Positions 1-5,670 of a stretch of DNA of 10,531 nucleotides are shown piece by piece (position 1 is the first letter of the stretch; each line of letters begins with the position of its first letter). The position numbers and the translations under genes are program-made. This DNA comes from an uncultured Eubacteriales bacterium (GTDB lineage Bacteria; Bacillota; Clostridia; Christensenellales; Aristaeellaceae). The stretch covers positions 1-10,531 of the forward strand of contig USDD01000086.1 in NCBI GenBank assembly GCA_900553265.1. Reading direction: 5' to 3'. The notes beneath the pieces were generated by a model. It saw only the letters and a list, made by a program, of their open reading frames with translations. It did no database searches and was not told where the DNA came from.

Positions 1-593
1 TGAGCGTGTTCCGCGGCGGCGAGGCGGTTTCGTCTCAGCGCATCGGCCGCGGCACGCTGTCGCGCCGCACGCCCACGGCGGTCACGGCCAGCGGCAGCAT
101 CGTCTCCATCGCCGTGCAGGACGGCGATTCCGTGCAGAAGGGCGACCTGCTGCTGGAGACGCTGGACGGCGATTTCGACGGCCTGTACATGTCCGGCAGT
201 GAGATCCGCGCCACGGTTTCTGGCACCGTCGCGCAGATCAGCCTTCAGGAGGGTGCGCGCACGGAGAAGGACGCGGCGGCAGCCACGATCTATCCCGACG
301 GGGCCTTGCGCGTGGAGGCTCAGGTGGCCGAGACCGACCTCGGCGAAATCCACGTGGGCGACGCGGTGAACGTCGAGCTGCTCTGGAACGAGGATTCCGA
401 GGCGATCTATCCCGGAACTGTGACCATGATCTCCGCCATCGCCGAGGAATCTCAGCAGCAGGAGGACGGCGACGGCGCGGTCTGCTACACGGTCTATATC
501 GACTTTACGCCCGATGAAAACACGCGCTACGGCATGAGCGCCGTGGTGACGACGTTGGATGCGGGCGAAGCAGCCGGTGATTCCAATGACTAA
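1..593 (+). CDS. HlyD/RND-type adaptor protein, C-terminal part (5' truncated by window edge)
   Basis: The frame is open to the left edge, so the GTG at position 6 is probably internal; about 196 codons are visible. Adaptors of this group normally start with a membrane anchor and link an inner-membrane transporter (ABC or RND) to the outside, exporting substrates across the envelope. What is seen: a lipoyl-like half (VQDGDSVQKGDLLLETLDG, about residues 37-55 counted from position 6), a second half (ATVSGTVAQISLQEGA), then a beta-barrel segment with LRVEAQVAETDLGEIHVGDAVNV written in parts as VEAQVAETDLGEIHVGDA and ending in YGMSAVVTTLDAG. The C-terminus is acidic. It overlaps the next gene by 8 nt and shares its domain order, so the two look like paralogues expressed together. 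The transporter partner would lie upstream, outside the window. The substrate cannot be told. The family call is fairly secure; the specific role is not. Confidence 0.72.
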   Translation, partial: SVFRGGEAVSSQRIGRGTLSRRTPTAVTASGSIVSIAVQDGDSVQKGDLLLETLDGDFDGLYMSGSEIRATVSGTVAQISLQEGARTEKDAAAATIYPDGALRVEAQVAETDLGEIHVGDAVNVELLWNEDSEAIYPGTVTMISAIAEESQQQEDGDGAVCYTVYIDFTPDENTRYGMSAVVTTLDAGEAAGDSND

Positions 594-1503
594 TCGGAAG
601 CTCCGGCGGCTGGCCGCCGCGCTGCTGGCGCTGAGCCTCGCCTGCGGCGCATGGGCGGAAACCGTTCCGGCGAACGACGTGCAGACGGCGATTCCGACGG
701 AAGCGCCGTCTGCTGAACCGACACTGGAACCCACGGAAACTGCCGCCGCAGAACACACGGAAATGCCGACCGAGGAGCCCACCGAGGAACCTGCGGCGGA
801 GCCATCGGAAAATCCGACGGAGGAACCCACCGCAGCGCCGACGATTGAGCCGACGACAACGCCCACGGCAGAACTGACAGAAGCGCCGACAGCGGATCCC
901 ACCGACATGCCGACCGTCGCGCCCACCGAAATCCCTACGGTGAATCCGACTTCTGAGCCTAACGACGCCCCGCAGGACGATCCTCTGCCCAGCGAGGCAC
1001 AGGAGGACGCGATTCAGATCGCCGCCGAGGGCAATGTACAGATCATGGACGGCGTGAGCCGGATTACACTGTCCCAGCCCGGCGAAGGGCCGACCGTCGT
1101 CCGGCTGTGCGTCTCCGAGGGCGAGACCGTGGAGCGAGGACAGCTGCTCTATGAGGTCTGCGCATCGGAGGAGACGACGGTCGTCGCACCCGTTTCCGGC
1201 GTGGTGACGCGGCTCTTCGCCGCGCCCGGCGATGAGCTGCGCTCGGACGAGGCCGTCGCCGCCATCGTCCGGAGCGAGGATATATGCGTGGAAATCGACA
1301 TGGATGAAACGCAGGCGGCAACGCTCCAGCCGGGCGATCGAGTGGAGCTGACCTTCGCCGCCGATTCCGACAGCGAAACTGCAATGGGAACCATAGAAGA
1401 AATCCTCAGCATTGCAGAAAACGCCGCGTATCGCGCGTACATCGTTCCCGACGAAACGGACGGTCTGCGCATCGGTCAGAGCGTGACCGTGCGAACGGAA
1501 TGA
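586..1503 (+). CDS. Secreted HlyD-like adaptor domain protein with x-x-Pro-Thr repeat linker
   Basis: The product is 305 aa from the ATG at 586, which lies 5 nt after a GGTGA motif and gives a clean Sec signal peptide: basic MTNRKLRR, a hydrophobic core, and likely cleavage after AWA at residue 24. An ATG at 559 would add nine residues before the basic region and is less likely. Residues 35-122 form a Thr/Pro/Glu linker of 22 tetrapeptide units, followed by about 12 related residues. Residues ~145-220 hold a two-part lipoyl-like motif (VSEGETVERGQLLYEV, then APVSGVVTRLFAAPGDEL). Residues ~220-305 form a barrel ending in LRIGQSVTVRT. There is no second membrane segment, so the mature protein should be exported and free, or wall-associated by means not visible here. 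The core aligns by eye with that of the upstream gene. It probably works with the same export system, the linker spanning the cell wall, but that is inference. Confidence 0.75.
   Translation: MTNRKLRRLAAALLALSLACGAWAETVPANDVQTAIPTEAPSAEPTLEPTETAAAEHTEMPTEEPTEEPAAEPSENPTEEPTAAPTIEPTTTPTAELTEAPTADPTDMPTVAPTEIPTVNPTSEPNDAPQDDPLPSEAQEDAIQIAAEGNVQIMDGVSRITLSQPGEGPTVVRLCVSEGETVERGQLLYEVCASEETTVVAPVSGVVTRLFAAPGDELRSDEAVAAIVRSEDICVEIDMDETQAATLQPGDRVELTFAADSDSETAMGTIEEILSIAENAAYRAYIVPDETDGLRIGQSVTVRTE
688..951 (+). repeat. In-frame 12-nt repeat coding 22 x-x-Pro-Thr tetrapeptides
   Basis: The stretch from AIPT to VNPT divides into 22 consecutive tetrapeptides without any insertion or deletion of phase. 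Sixteen units end in Pro-Thr; the six exceptions are EAPS, ETAA, AEHT, EEPA, AEPS and AELT. The first two positions are mostly acidic or small. At the DNA level the units are diverged (CCGACG, CCCACG and CCCACC variants), so this is an old or selected peptide periodicity and not a fresh slippage tract. Such Pro/Thr-rich regions usually form extended wall-spanning linkers and can be O-glycosylated; neither property is shown here. Confidence 0.85.
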
Positions 1504-1529
1504 TGAAAAGACATTGAAATTGAATTATG

Positions 1530-1590
1530 AAGGCCCGTGGGCAAGCCGCCGTCCTTGAAAGACGGACGACGGTTTCGCCTGCGGGCCTTT
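1530..1590 (+). terminator. Long imperfect hairpin after the adaptor genes, probable terminator
   Basis: AAGGCCCG at 1530-1537 pairs with CGGGCCTT at 1582-1589, and the stem continues with TGGGC (1538-1542) against GCCTG (1577-1581) using two G-T pairs. An inner CCGTC/GACGG stem (1549-1553 with 1561-1565) closes a 7-nt loop. It starts 26 nt after the stop codon of the secreted adaptor gene. The T-run is only three bases, so it is a weak intrinsic terminator by the usual rule; it might also protect the 3' end of the mRNA. Confidence 0.5.
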
Positions 1591-1599
1591 CGCTGCGCG

Positions 1600-1633
1600 A
1601 AAAAGTCCGTCCGAAGCACTCCTTCGGACGGAC
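1600..1633 (-). terminator. Intrinsic terminator of the tRNA-Val transcript
   Basis: GTCCGTCCGAAG at 1605-1616 is perfectly complementary to CTTCGGACGGAC at 1622-1633, giving a 12-bp stem with a 5-nt loop. On the - strand the stem is followed directly by TTTTT (complement of 1600-1604). It begins 3 nt beyond the encoded CCA end of the tRNA, so the tRNA transcript stops almost immediately after the gene. On the + strand the A-run comes before the stem, so it would not act as a standard terminator for rightward transcription. Confidence 0.88.
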
Positions 1634-1635
1634 GA

Positions 1636-1712
1636 TGGTGGGGTTAGTAGGGCTCGAACCTATGACCTTCACGATGTCAACGTGACGCTCTAACCAACTG
1701 AGCTATAACCCC
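1636..1712 (-). tRNA. tRNA-Val, anticodon GAC, CCA end encoded
   Basis: Read on the - strand from 1712, the cloverleaf is: acceptor GGGGTTA pairing with TAACCCC, D stem GCTC/GAGC with loop AGTTGGTTA, anticodon stem TCACG/CGTGA with loop TTGACAT, variable loop AGGTC, T stem ATAGG/CCTAC with loop TTCGAGC, discriminator A at 1639, and encoded CCA at 1638-1636. The anticodon GAC is at 1678-1676 and reads Val codons GTC and GTT. One oddity is an A-C mismatch at the outer pair of the T stem (bases 1663 and 1647). The gene stands alone between its own promoter and its own terminator, opposite in direction to all neighbours. Confidence 0.96.
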
Positions 1713-1724
1713 ACAACATTTGGT

Positions 1725-1753
1725 ATTATAGCAGAAATCCGGAAGATTGTCAA
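1725..1753 (-). promoter_or_regulatory. Consensus housekeeping promoter of the tRNA-Val gene
   Basis: On the - strand, TTGACA (1753-1748) and TATAAT (1730-1725) are separated by exactly 17 nt, a full match to the vegetative sigma factor consensus. The -10 box ends 12 nt before the first base of the mature tRNA, so the 5' leader to be removed by RNase P would be only about 5 nt. An AT-rich tract lies just upstream of the -35 box. Such perfect promoters are typical of stable RNA genes. Confidence 0.92.
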
Positions 1754-1761
1754 TGAGTGTT

Positions 1762-1775
1762 TTTTGTTAACAAAA
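1762..1775. promoter_or_regulatory. 14-bp perfect AT-rich palindrome (GTTAAC centre) next to the tRNA promoter
   Basis: TTTTGTTAACAAAA reads the same on both strands. It sits 8 nt upstream of the -35 box of the tRNA-Val promoter. The simplest reading is an UP element-like A/T tract that helps RNA polymerase bind. A symmetrical operator for an unknown regulator is the alternative. Nothing in the sequence decides between them. Confidence 0.4.
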
Positions 1776-1804
1776 CGGTTATATATCGCCGCGAGGTACG
1801 GCCG

Positions 1805-1817
1805 ATCGTTCGGAAAT
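1805..1817 (-). promoter_or_regulatory. Possible distal PurBox (PurR site)
   Basis: Read on the - strand, ATTTCCGAACGAT matches the B. subtilis PurBox AWWWCCGAACWWT (as I recall it) at 12 of 13 positions, including the whole CCGAAC core. It lies about 115-125 nt upstream of the likely purE start of transcription, and a second convergent box is not obvious next to it. It may extend the PurR binding region, since PurR protects long stretches upstream of pur genes in Bacillus. It is less certain than the proximal pair. Confidence 0.45.
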
Positions 1818-1830
1818 GGAGCGCGCAAAG

Positions 1831-1842
1831 GCGAACGTTCGC
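1831..1842. promoter_or_regulatory. 12-bp palindrome with two CGAAC cores
   Basis: GCGAACGTTCGC is a perfect palindrome made of CGAAC and its complement back to back. The flanks match the PurBox poorly (about 10 of 13 for 1827-1839). It lies between the distal and proximal PurBox candidates. It may be a weak PurR half-site cluster, or the operator of another dimeric regulator. Confidence 0.35.
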
Positions 1843-1867
1843 GAAGCTGTGGAATATTTAACCTGTA

Positions 1868-1911
1868 AAATACGAACATTAAATGGATGTAGGTTGCACA
1901 AGTTCGTAAAT
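1868..1911 (+). promoter_or_regulatory. Convergent PurBox pair, probable PurR operator of the pur operon
   Basis: The left box AAATACGAACATT (1868-1880) matches AWWWCCGAACWWT at 12 of 13 positions. The right box, read on the - strand as ATTTACGAACTTG (1911-1899), matches at 11 of 13. The two are inverted and separated by 18 nt, close to the arrangement known for B. subtilis PurR, which represses purine genes when PRPP is low. The right box lies inside the spacer of the purE promoter, so binding should block RNA polymerase directly. The regulator gene is not in this window. Confidence 0.68.
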
Positions 1912-1923
1912 ATGTGCTATAAT
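1894..1923 (+). promoter_or_regulatory. Promoter of the pur operon, extended -10
   Basis: TATAAT at 1918-1923 is a perfect -10 box preceded by TGC (1915-1917), the extended -10 signature. The -35 element is weak: TTGCAC at 1894-1899, with an 18-nt spacer. Transcription would start near 1930, leaving a leader of about 27 nt before the purE ATG. That is too short for a riboswitch, so control is expected at initiation through the overlapping PurBox. Confidence 0.8.
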
Positions 1924-1956
1924 CTCATTGAAAATGGATTTGGAGGAAATTCAGAC

Positions 1957-2448
1957 ATGAGCAAGGTTGCCATTCTCATGGGAAGCGACAGCGATCTGGG
2001 CGTAATGCAGAAGGCCATCGACCGTCTGCGCAGTCTGGAAATCGGCTTCGAGGTTCGCGTTCTCTCGGCGCATCGCACGCCGGAGGCCTGCGCGAAGTTC
2101 TGCCGCGAGGCGGAGGACAACGGCTTTGGCGCGATCATTGCCGCGGCGGGCAAGGCCGCCCATCTGGCGGGCGCGGCGGCGGCCAACACGGTGCTGCCAG
2201 TCATCGGCGTGCCGGTGAAGTCCTCGACGCTGGACGGTCTGGACGCGCTGCTGTCCACGGTGCAGATGCCTTCGGGCATCCCGGTGGCCACGGTGGCCAT
2301 CGACGGCGCAGACAACGCGGCCATTCTGGCGGCGCAGATTCTCGCCGGATCGGACGGCGCGCTGCGCGGGCGGCTGAAGGCCATGCGCCGGGAAATGACC
2401 GAGGCCGTCGAGGCCAAGGATCGGAAGATTCGGGAACAGTTTGCTTGA
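1957..2448 (+). CDS. purE: N5-carboxyaminoimidazole ribonucleotide mutase PurE (AIR carboxylase catalytic subunit)
   Basis: PurE forms 4-carboxy-AIR, the sixth step of IMP synthesis, in the cytoplasm, normally as an octamer. The product is 163 aa, a normal family length. The start at 1957 is set by GGAGG at 1942-1946, 10 nt upstream; the frame is open further left, but that stretch holds the promoter and operator. Visible motifs are GSDSD (9-13), SAHRTP (37-42, with the catalytic His39), AGKAAHL (64-70) and VQMPSGIPVATVAI. The AAHL form resembles class I PurE, which usually takes N5-CAIR made by PurK, but no purK is in the window. It is the first gene of the operon and lies 40 nt before purC. 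Confidence 0.97.
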   Translation: MSKVAILMGSDSDLGVMQKAIDRLRSLEIGFEVRVLSAHRTPEACAKFCREAEDNGFGAIIAAAGKAAHLAGAAAANTVLPVIGVPVKSSTLDGLDALLSTVQMPSGIPVATVAIDGADNAAILAAQILAGSDGALRGRLKAMRREMTEAVEAKDRKIREQFA

Positions 2449-2488
2449 TTCCAACATTTTGAATAAAAGATTTGCGGAGGAAAAGACA

Positions 2489-3199
2489 ATGGAAAAGACG
2501 GTTCAGCTCTACGAAGGCAAGGCCAAGAAGGTTTACGCGACGAACGACGAGAATCTGGTCATCGTTTCCTACAAGGACGATGCGACGGCGTTCAACGGAT
2601 TGAAGAAGGGCACCATCTCGGGAAAGGGCGTCATCAACAACCGCATGTCCAACATGCTGATGCAGATGCTGGAAAAGAACGGCGTGCCGACTCACTTCGT
2701 CGAGGAGCTCTCCGAGCGCGACACCGTGGTGAAGAAGGTTTCCATCGTTCCGCTGGAGGTCATCATCCGCAATATTTCCGCAGGTTCCTTCGCCAAGCGC
2801 TACGGCGTGGAGGAGGGTATCGTGTTCGACGAGCCGACCATCGAGTTTTCCTATAAGAACGATGCTCTGGGCGATCCGCTCATCAACGAGTATCACGCCC
2901 GCGCGCTGAAGCTGGCCACCCGCGAGGAGATCGAGACCATCAAGTCCATGGCCTTCAAGGTCAACGAGCTGCTCAAGGAGCGCTTCGCCAAGATGAACAT
3001 CACTCTGGTGGACTTCAAGCTGGAGTTCGGCCGCCTGAAGGACGGCACCATCGTGCTGGCCGACGAGATTTCCCCCGACACCTGCCGCTTCTGGGACAGC
3101 ACGACCCACGAGAAGCTGGACAAGGATCGCTTCCGCCGGGATCTGGGCGGCGTGGAGGATGCTTACAACGAGGTCATGCGCCGCCTGACCGCGGAGTGA
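2489..3199 (+). CDS. purC: SAICAR synthetase PurC
   Basis: PurC joins CAIR and aspartate using ATP to give SAICAR, the seventh step of the pathway. The product is 236 aa, the usual bacterial length. The ATG at 2489 follows GGAGG (2476-2480) by 8 nt; an in-frame TTG at 2441 lies inside purE and lacks a site. Motifs in order: YEGKAKKVY (8-16, nucleotide-binding lobe), YKDDATAFNG (28-37), PLEVIIRNISAGS (88-100), SYKNDALGDPLIN (121-133), LADEISPDTCRFWD (about 190-203) and DKDRFRRDLG (about 211-220). All are standard and nothing is missing. It lies 12 nt upstream of purF. Confidence 0.98.
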   Translation: MEKTVQLYEGKAKKVYATNDENLVIVSYKDDATAFNGLKKGTISGKGVINNRMSNMLMQMLEKNGVPTHFVEELSERDTVVKKVSIVPLEVIIRNISAGSFAKRYGVEEGIVFDEPTIEFSYKNDALGDPLINEYHARALKLATREEIETIKSMAFKVNELLKERFAKMNITLVDFKLEFGRLKDGTIVLADEISPDTCRFWDSTTHEKLDKDRFRRDLGGVEDAYNEVMRRLTAE

Positions 3200-3211
3200 G
3201 GGAGACGGGAC

Positions 3212-4639
3212 ATGAGCAATATCCATGAGGAATGCGGTGTATTCGGCATCTACAGCCGCGACGGCATGAACGTCGTCTCCGCGGCCTATTACGCCCTGTA
3301 CGCCCTTCAGCACCGCGGCCAGGAGAGCTGCGGCATCGCCGTCAACGACGGCGGCGTGATTCGCTGCTACAAAAACCCCGGTCTGGTCAACGACGTGATT
3401 ACCCACGACGCGGTGGAGACCCTCGGCACCGGCACCATGGCCGTGGGTCATGTGCGCTACGGTACGTCCGGCGCGGATCCGCGCCAGAACGCCCAGCCGC
3501 TGGTGGTCAACCATGTCAAGGGCTACATGGCGCTGGCCCACAACGGCGCGCTGACCAACGCCCGGGAGCTGCGCGAGGAGCTGGAGCTGAAGGGCTCCAT
3601 CTTCCACATGACCAGCGATTCCGAGGTCATTTCCTATATGATTACCCGGGAGCGGCTGCACTCCAAGTCCATTGAGGAGGCCGTGTGCCGCACCATGGAC
3701 GTGATTCAGGGCGCGTATTCGCTGGTGGTCATGTCGCCGCGCAAGCTCATCGCCGCGCGCGACCCATACGGCTTCAGGCCGCTGTGCATCGGCAAGGTGG
3801 GCGAGAACATCGTGTTCGCGTCGGAATCCTGCGCGCTGGACAGCATCGGCGCGACCTTCGTCCGCGACGTAGAGCCGGGCGAGATCGTGGTAGTGGATCA
3901 AAACGGCCTGCGCACCGACCGCACCCATGTGGGAGAGAAGCCCAAGTCCACCTGCGTGTTCGAATACATCTACTTCGCGCGTCCGGACTCCGTCATCGAC
4001 GGAAGCTCGGTGCACACCGCTCGGCTGCGCGCCGGCGCGTTCCTCGCGCTGGAGCATCCCGTGCAGGCGGACGTGGTGATCGGCGTGCCGGATTCCGGTC
4101 TGGACGCGGCCATCGGCTTTTCCCGCCAGTCGGGCATTCCCTACGGCATCGGCTTCATCAAGAACAAGTACATCGGCCGTACCTTCATCCAGCCCACCCA
4201 GGCCGACCGTGAGAACAAGGTTCGCATCAAGCTGAACCCCATCGCCGCGGTGGTGGAGGGCAAGCGCGTGGTGCTGGTGGACGATTCCATCGTGCGCGGA
4301 ACCACGTCGGCGCGCATCGTGAAGATGCTGCGCGAGGCCGGCGCGAAGGAAGTGCATATGCGCATTTCGTCGCCGCCATTCATGCATCCCTGCTATTTCG
4401 GAACGGACATCGACAGCTGTGATCGCCTGATTGCCTGCCAGTATCCGCTGGATCAGATCAAGGACATCATCGGCGCAGACTCGCTGGGCTATCTCAGCTG
4501 CGAGAGCGTGCACCGTCTGGCGGACAACACACAGGGCTTCTGCTCGGCGTGCTTCGACGGCAATTACCCCTGCGATCCGCCGAAAAACCCTGGAAAGTGC
4601 CAGTTTGAGTGCAGAATAACGGAGGCAAGCGAAGAATGA
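3212..4639 (+). CDS. purF: Amidophosphoribosyltransferase PurF, Fe-S type
   Basis: PurF makes phosphoribosylamine from PRPP and glutamine, the committed first step and usual point of feedback control. The product is 475 aa. The N-terminus MSNIHEE followed by Cys8 (CGVFGI) fits a short propeptide removed to expose the catalytic Cys of the Ntn glutaminase domain. The GHVRYGTSG and AHNGALTN motifs of that domain follow. The PRPP-binding loop VVLVDDSIVRGTT is at 353-365. Cys248, Cys394, Cys444 and Cys447 (CSAC) match the four ligands of the [4Fe-4S] cluster of B. subtilis PurF, so this is the oxygen-labile type and not the cluster-free E. coli type. The stop overlaps the purM start (ATGA, 4636-4639), which points to coupled translation. 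Confidence 0.98.
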   Translation: MSNIHEECGVFGIYSRDGMNVVSAAYYALYALQHRGQESCGIAVNDGGVIRCYKNPGLVNDVITHDAVETLGTGTMAVGHVRYGTSGADPRQNAQPLVVNHVKGYMALAHNGALTNARELREELELKGSIFHMTSDSEVISYMITRERLHSKSIEEAVCRTMDVIQGAYSLVVMSPRKLIAARDPYGFRPLCIGKVGENIVFASESCALDSIGATFVRDVEPGEIVVVDQNGLRTDRTHVGEKPKSTCVFEYIYFARPDSVIDGSSVHTARLRAGAFLALEHPVQADVVIGVPDSGLDAAIGFSRQSGIPYGIGFIKNKYIGRTFIQPTQADRENKVRIKLNPIAAVVEGKRVVLVDDSIVRGTTSARIVKMLREAGAKEVHMRISSPPFMHPCYFGTDIDSCDRLIACQYPLDQIKDIIGADSLGYLSCESVHRLADNTQGFCSACFDGNYPCDPPKNPGKCQFECRITEASEE

Positions 4640-5670
4640 AGAGTTTCAGCGAAAGCTATCGTCAGGCCGGCGTGGACATCACCGCCGGCTATAAGGCCGT
4701 GGAACTGATGAAGAAGCACGTGGCGCGCACGACCATCCCCGGCGTGCTGTCCGGCCTCGGCGGCTTTGGCGGCCTGTTCGAGCTGGACATGACCGACCTG
4801 AAGCGCCCGGTGCTGGTCAGCGGCACCGACGGCGTGGGCACGAAGCTCAAAATCGCCTTCCTGATGGACAAGCACGACACCGTGGGCATCGACTGCGTGG
4901 CCATGTGCGTCAACGACATCGTCTGCTGCGGCGCGAAGCCCCTGACCTTCCTGGACTACATCGCCTGCGGCAAAAACGTGCCCGAGAAGATCGCGGCCAT
5001 CGTCTCCGGCGTGGCCGAGGGCTGCGTGCAGGCGGGCTGCGCCCTCAACGGCGGCGAGACGGCGGAAATGCCCGGCTTCTATCCCGAGGACGAGTACGAT
5101 CTGGCCGGCTTCTCCGTGGGCGTGGTGGATCGCGACCGAATCGTGGACAATTCGAAGATCTGCGCCGGCGACGCGCTGATCGGCCTGAAGTCCTCCGGCG
5201 TGCATTCCAACGGCTTTTCGCTGGTGCGCAAGGTGTTCGACGTGAACGAAAAGAACCTCGCCGTCTATTCCGACGAGTTGGGCTGCACGCTGGGCGAGGC
5301 GCTGCTGGCGCCCACGCGCATTTACGTAAAGCCCGTGCTGAATCTCATGGAGAGCGTCACCGTCAAGGGCGTGAGCCACATCACCGGCGGCGGCTTCTAT
5401 GAGAACATTCCGCGCTCCATTCCCGAGGGCCTGACGGCGCACATCGAGACGGGCAAACTGGACGTTCTGCCCATCTTCAGTCTGATCGAAAAGCAGGGCG
5501 GCATCTCCCGCCGCGACATGTTCAACACCTTCAACATGGGCACAGGCATGTGCCTGACCGTCGCCGCCGAGCAGGCGGATGAAGCCGTGCGCATCCTGAA
5601 TGCCGCGGGCGAACAGGCGACGATCATCGGCTCCATCGTTGAGGGCGACGAGCGGGTGCAGATGGCATGA
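4636..5670 (+). CDS. purM: Phosphoribosylformylglycinamidine cyclo-ligase (AIR synthetase) PurM
   Basis: PurM closes the imidazole ring of FGAM with ATP to give AIR, the fifth step. The product is 344 aa, the normal length. The ATG at 4636 overlaps the purF stop by 4 nt and has GGAGG at 4621-4625. An upstream in-frame start at 4609 would lie inside purF and is unsupported. Seen in order: SGTDGVGTKL (62-71), CVNDIVCCGAKPLTFLDY (about 91-108), a Gly-rich loop ALNGGETAEMPGFY (136-149), GVHSNGFSLVR (about 185-196) and HITGGGFYENIPR (about 248-260). These are the ATP-binding and dimer motifs of the PurM/PurL superfamily. It ends in an ATGA overlap with purN. Confidence 0.98.
   Translation: MKSFSESYRQAGVDITAGYKAVELMKKHVARTTIPGVLSGLGGFGGLFELDMTDLKRPVLVSGTDGVGTKLKIAFLMDKHDTVGIDCVAMCVNDIVCCGAKPLTFLDYIACGKNVPEKIAAIVSGVAEGCVQAGCALNGGETAEMPGFYPEDEYDLAGFSVGVVDRDRIVDNSKICAGDALIGLKSSGVHSNGFSLVRKVFDVNEKNLAVYSDELGCTLGEALLAPTRIYVKPVLNLMESVTVKGVSHITGGGFYENIPRSIPEGLTAHIETGKLDVLPIFSLIEKQGGISRRDMFNTFNMGTGMCLTVAAEQADEAVRILNAAGEQATIIGSIVEGDERVQMA

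Noticed and set aside
586..660. Lipoprotein signal (LSLAC) in the secreted adaptor
   Set aside because: The residues before the Cys (S-L-A) fit the lipobox poorly, with Ser where Leu is expected, and a normal signal peptidase I site AWA follows a few residues later.
688..951. CRISPR-like or minisatellite array
   Set aside because: The repeat is a 12-nt in-frame codon periodicity with no spacers and with diverged DNA units; it is explained by the peptide linker.
1605..1633. Perfect hairpin read as a + strand terminator for the adaptor genes
   Set aside because: On the + strand it has no T-run after it; the A-run precedes it, so it acts for the - strand tRNA.
1504..1800. Integration site or mobile element at the tRNA gene
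   Set aside because: No integrase gene, no repeated tRNA 3' end and no inverted repeats of insertion-sequence type are visible in the window.
1816..1956. In-frame 47-codon N-terminal extension of PurE
   Set aside because: The stretch contains the promoter, the PurBox pair and the likely transcription start, and PurE from 1957 already has the normal length and a good ribosome binding site.
1924..1956. Purine riboswitch in the purE leader
   Set aside because: The predicted leader is only about 27 nt, too short for the roughly 70-nt purine aptamer, and no such fold is seen.
2201..4513. A 770-codon open frame on the - strand across purE, purC and purF
   Set aside because: It lies opposite three clear pur genes, its product is rich in His, Ala, Asp and Val with no recognisable domain, and GC-rich third positions commonly leave such antisense frames free of stops.
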